Both the position numbers and the translations under genes were made by a program. A stretch of 32,483 nt of DNA from Pseudomonadota bacterium (GTDB lineage Bacteria; Pseudomonadota; Gammaproteobacteria; Steroidobacterales; Steroidobacteraceae): the NCBI GenBank assembly GCA_947453065.1, contig CANGFJ010000009.1:1-32483 (forward strand), given 5' to 3'. The notes under the pieces were generated by a model, which was not told the origin of the DNA, ran no database searches, and was given only the letters and a program-made list of their open reading frames with translations. Every line of letters starts with the position of its first letter. The first letter of the stretch is position 1. Of this stretch, positions 30,757 through 32,483 are shown in pieces.

Positions 30757-32483
30757 GCCAGTTGCAGCACGTAGGCCGCGATGTCCTCGCGGTCCTCCGG
30801 GCGCAGCGCGCTGCCAAAGGCCGGCATCTGGTTGCGGCCGTTGGTGACGATCTGCACGATCGCATCGTGCGTCAGCACCGGGGTCAGGGGCGCGCCACCA
30901 TGCGTCCCGCCCTTGCCGTTCTCGCCATGGCAGACGACACAGGCGCCGCTGAAGAGGTCCTTGCCCTTGGCCAGGTCCGCAGGCCTAACTGGTGGCGCGG
31001 CTGCAGCGCCAGCGGGGCCGGCGCCGCGCGGTGCGGCGACCGGGTCTGCCGACCCGCGCGGCAACGACTTCGTGGTGCCATCCAGCGAGAACAGCCACAG
31101 CCCGTCGTTGCGCTTGCTGCCCGCCAGCGCCGTGCCGCCTGCCAGCACCACCACATACTGCCTGCCCTTGTACTCGAAGGTGGAGGCGGGCGCGTTCACG
31201 CCCCCATCGGTCTGGAACTCCCACAGCTTGTGGCCGTTGTTCTTGTCCAGTGCAGTCAGCCGCCCGTCATTGCGGCCCACGAAGACCAGGCCACCGGCGG
31301 TCGCGATCGAGCCGCTGTAGCACTGGTCAACCCATTGCTGCCGCCAGGCGATGCGGTTGGTGGTCAGGTCGATGGCCCCGAACACGCCGCGACGGGGCGC
31401 GTTGATCCGCTGCACGACGCTGCCGGAGTACAGCGCGCCTGGTTCCACGGGATAGTCCGGGTTGCCGCCCACGGCGCCCCAGCTGCCATCCTGGGCGCAG
31501 ATGAACATGAAGTGCGTCTGTGGGTCATAGGAGCTGGGGGGCCAGTTCACCGCCGCAAGCGGCTTCCACAGCACCGCCTTGTCGGCAAACGGGGTGAAGA
31601 TCTTCCCCTCGTTGACCAGGTCATAGCCTTCAATGGCCATGTCCAGCTGTTGCGGCACGATGGCATCGCCCACCGGATAGGGCTGCGTGGCTGCGGTGTG
31701 CTGCTTCGGCTCCTGCATCACCGGCTTTTCCTCGATGCCGACCAGCGGCCTGCCGGTGACCCGGTCCAGGATATAGACCCACCCTGTCTTGGCGGCCTGC
31801 GCGATGGCCTTGTGGGTTATGCCCTGGTAGGGCGCCTCGAACAGGATCACCGGGTTCGGCGAGTCGTAGTCCCAGATGTCGTGGTGCACCTGCTGGAAGT
31901 GCCAGCGGTATTTCCCTGTCTTCACGTCCAGCGCCATGATCGACACGCTGAACAGGTTGTCGCCCTTGCGCAGGTTGCCGTTGAGCACCGGGCCCGGGTT
32001 GGCCGTCGTGAAATAGATCAGCCCCAGTTCCGGATCGACCGCCGGCGTCTGCCAGATCGCAGCCCCGCCGTACTTCCAGACATCGCTGTTCTCCGGCCAG
32101 CTGTCGTGGCCAAACTCGCCAGGGCCCGGCACGGTATAGAACGTCCACGCCAGCTTGCCGGTCTTCGCGTCATAGGCCTTGATGCGCCCGCGCGTTCCCA
32201 GGTCGCTGCCCGCAAAGCCGGTGATGACCAGCCCGTTGTAGTACAGCGGTGCGCTGGCAATGACATAGCCGAGCTTGGGGTCCTCGGCCTGGATCGACCA
32301 GGCCACCTTGCCCGTGCGCTGGTCCAGCGCGACCAGCTTGGCATCGAGCTGACCGACGAAAATCTTGCCGTCCCCCATCCCCAGGCCCCGGCCGACCCAG
32401 GAGCAGCAGGGGCGGGCGACCTTCGGGTCGATGTTGGCTTTGTATTCCCACAGGATCGCGCCCGACTCCACCGACACCGCGAA
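30747..32483 (-). CDS. PQQ-dependent alcohol dehydrogenase-like quinohaemoprotein, 5' end outside window
   Basis: The frame is open to the right edge; the visible part is 578 residues beginning FAVSVESGAIL, so signal and first blade are missing. It is a close paralogue of the gene at 28639-30741 through propeller and C-terminal haem c domain (CVVCH, likely axial Met in NQMPAFG). Unlike its neighbour it keeps the vicinal Cys-Cys pair (ARPCCSWVGRG). Both keep HHDIWDYDSPN with the Asp-x-Asp arrangement. At the position of the metal-ligand Glu it has Asp (FAGSDLGTRG) where the neighbour has Glu. An internal GTG at 32477 is not a credible start because the fold is already under way there. Confidence 0.9.
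   Translation of the reverse strand, partial: FAVSVESGAILWEYKANIDPKVARPCCSWVGRGLGMGDGKIFVGQLDAKLVALDQRTGKVAWSIQAEDPKLGYVIASAPLYYNGLVITGFAGSDLGTRGRIKAYDAKTGKLAWTFYTVPGPGEFGHDSWPENSDVWKYGGAAIWQTPAVDPELGLIYFTTANPGPVLNGNLRKGDNLFSVSIMALDVKTGKYRWHFQQVHHDIWDYDSPNPVILFEAPYQGITHKAIAQAAKTGWVYILDRVTGRPLVGIEEKPVMQEPKQHTAATQPYPVGDAIVPQQLDMAIEGYDLVNEGKIFTPFADKAVLWKPLAAVNWPPSSYDPQTHFMFICAQDGSWGAVGGNPDYPVEPGALYSGSVVQRINAPRRGVFGAIDLTTNRIAWRQQWVDQCYSGSIATAGGLVFVGRNDGRLTALDKNNGHKLWEFQTDGGVNAPASTFEYKGRQYVVVLAGGTALAGSKRNDGLWLFSLDGTTKSLPRGSADPVAAPRGAGPAGAAAAPPVRPADLAKGKDLFSGACVVCHGENGKGGTHGGAPLTPVLTHDAIVQIVTNGRNQMPAFGSALRPEDREDIAAYVLQLATK

Noticed and set aside
1-32483. tRNA, rRNA, CRISPR arrays, transposases or phage genes
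   Set aside because: None was recognised by reading; there are no regularly spaced repeats, and intergenic gaps are all under 200 bases.

Overview
This is a GC-rich, densely coded bacterial chromosome segment with 24 protein-coding genes that I can support. Two are cut by the window edges: a DUF1592-type cytochrome at the left and a PQQ dehydrogenase at the right. I see no rRNA, tRNA, CRISPR array, insertion sequence or phage gene. The gene content suggests a free-living aerobic Gammaproteobacterium, perhaps near Steroidobacterales or Nevskiales. The pointers are an OpgB/MdoB-like phosphoglycerol transferase, GAF-GGDEF-EAL proteins, a PrsW protease, PQQ quinohaemoproteins and DUF1592/DUF1552 pairs. 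The lineage is an inference, not something the sequence proves.

Layout. (1) 1-1589 (-): 5' part of a DUF1587/1592-family cytochrome protein. (2) 1774-6330 (+): a tight operon-like run of a fatty acid hydroxylase/sterol desaturase-family membrane enzyme, an orphan Tat-signal protein, a vanillyl-alcohol-oxidase/4-cresol-dehydrogenase-type flavoprotein, its likely small cytochrome c, a RutB-like cysteine hydrolase and a small anchored protein. (3) 11114-6346 (-): a secreted HExxH peptidase with propeller and probable beta-barrel regions, then a PrsW-like intramembrane protease, then a DUF4184 membrane protein. A small lipoprotein diverges from this group. (4) 17426-11722 (-): OpgB-like transferase, GAF-GGDEF-EAL protein, and a GDH-like PQQ dehydrogenase with an N-terminal haem c domain. 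(5) 17501-19737 (+): a tandem CDGSH iron-sulfur protein with a clear terminator, then a second GAF-GGDEF-EAL protein whose GGDEF motif is destroyed. (6) 19715-20719 (-) renalase-like FAD oxidoreductase, and 20825-21898 (+) KAS III. (7) 21953-28107 (+): MBL-fold protein, full-length DUF1592-type cytochrome protein, DUF1552 Tat protein, secreted ankyrin protein. (8) 28112-28522 (-) VOC protein. (9) 28639-30741 (+) and 32483-30747 (-): two paralogous PQQ dehydrogenases with C-terminal haem c, arranged tail to tail.

The common theme is oxidation outside the cytoplasm. Six genes carry CxxCH haem-binding motifs, three are PQQ dehydrogenases, one is a flavocytochrome pair, and several neighbours have Sec or Tat signals. 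The best candidates for an undescribed system are the MBL-DUF1592-DUF1552-ankyrin operon (with a second DUF1592 gene at the left edge) and the desaturase/Tat-orphan/flavocytochrome/RutB-like operon. The substrates cannot be read from the sequence.
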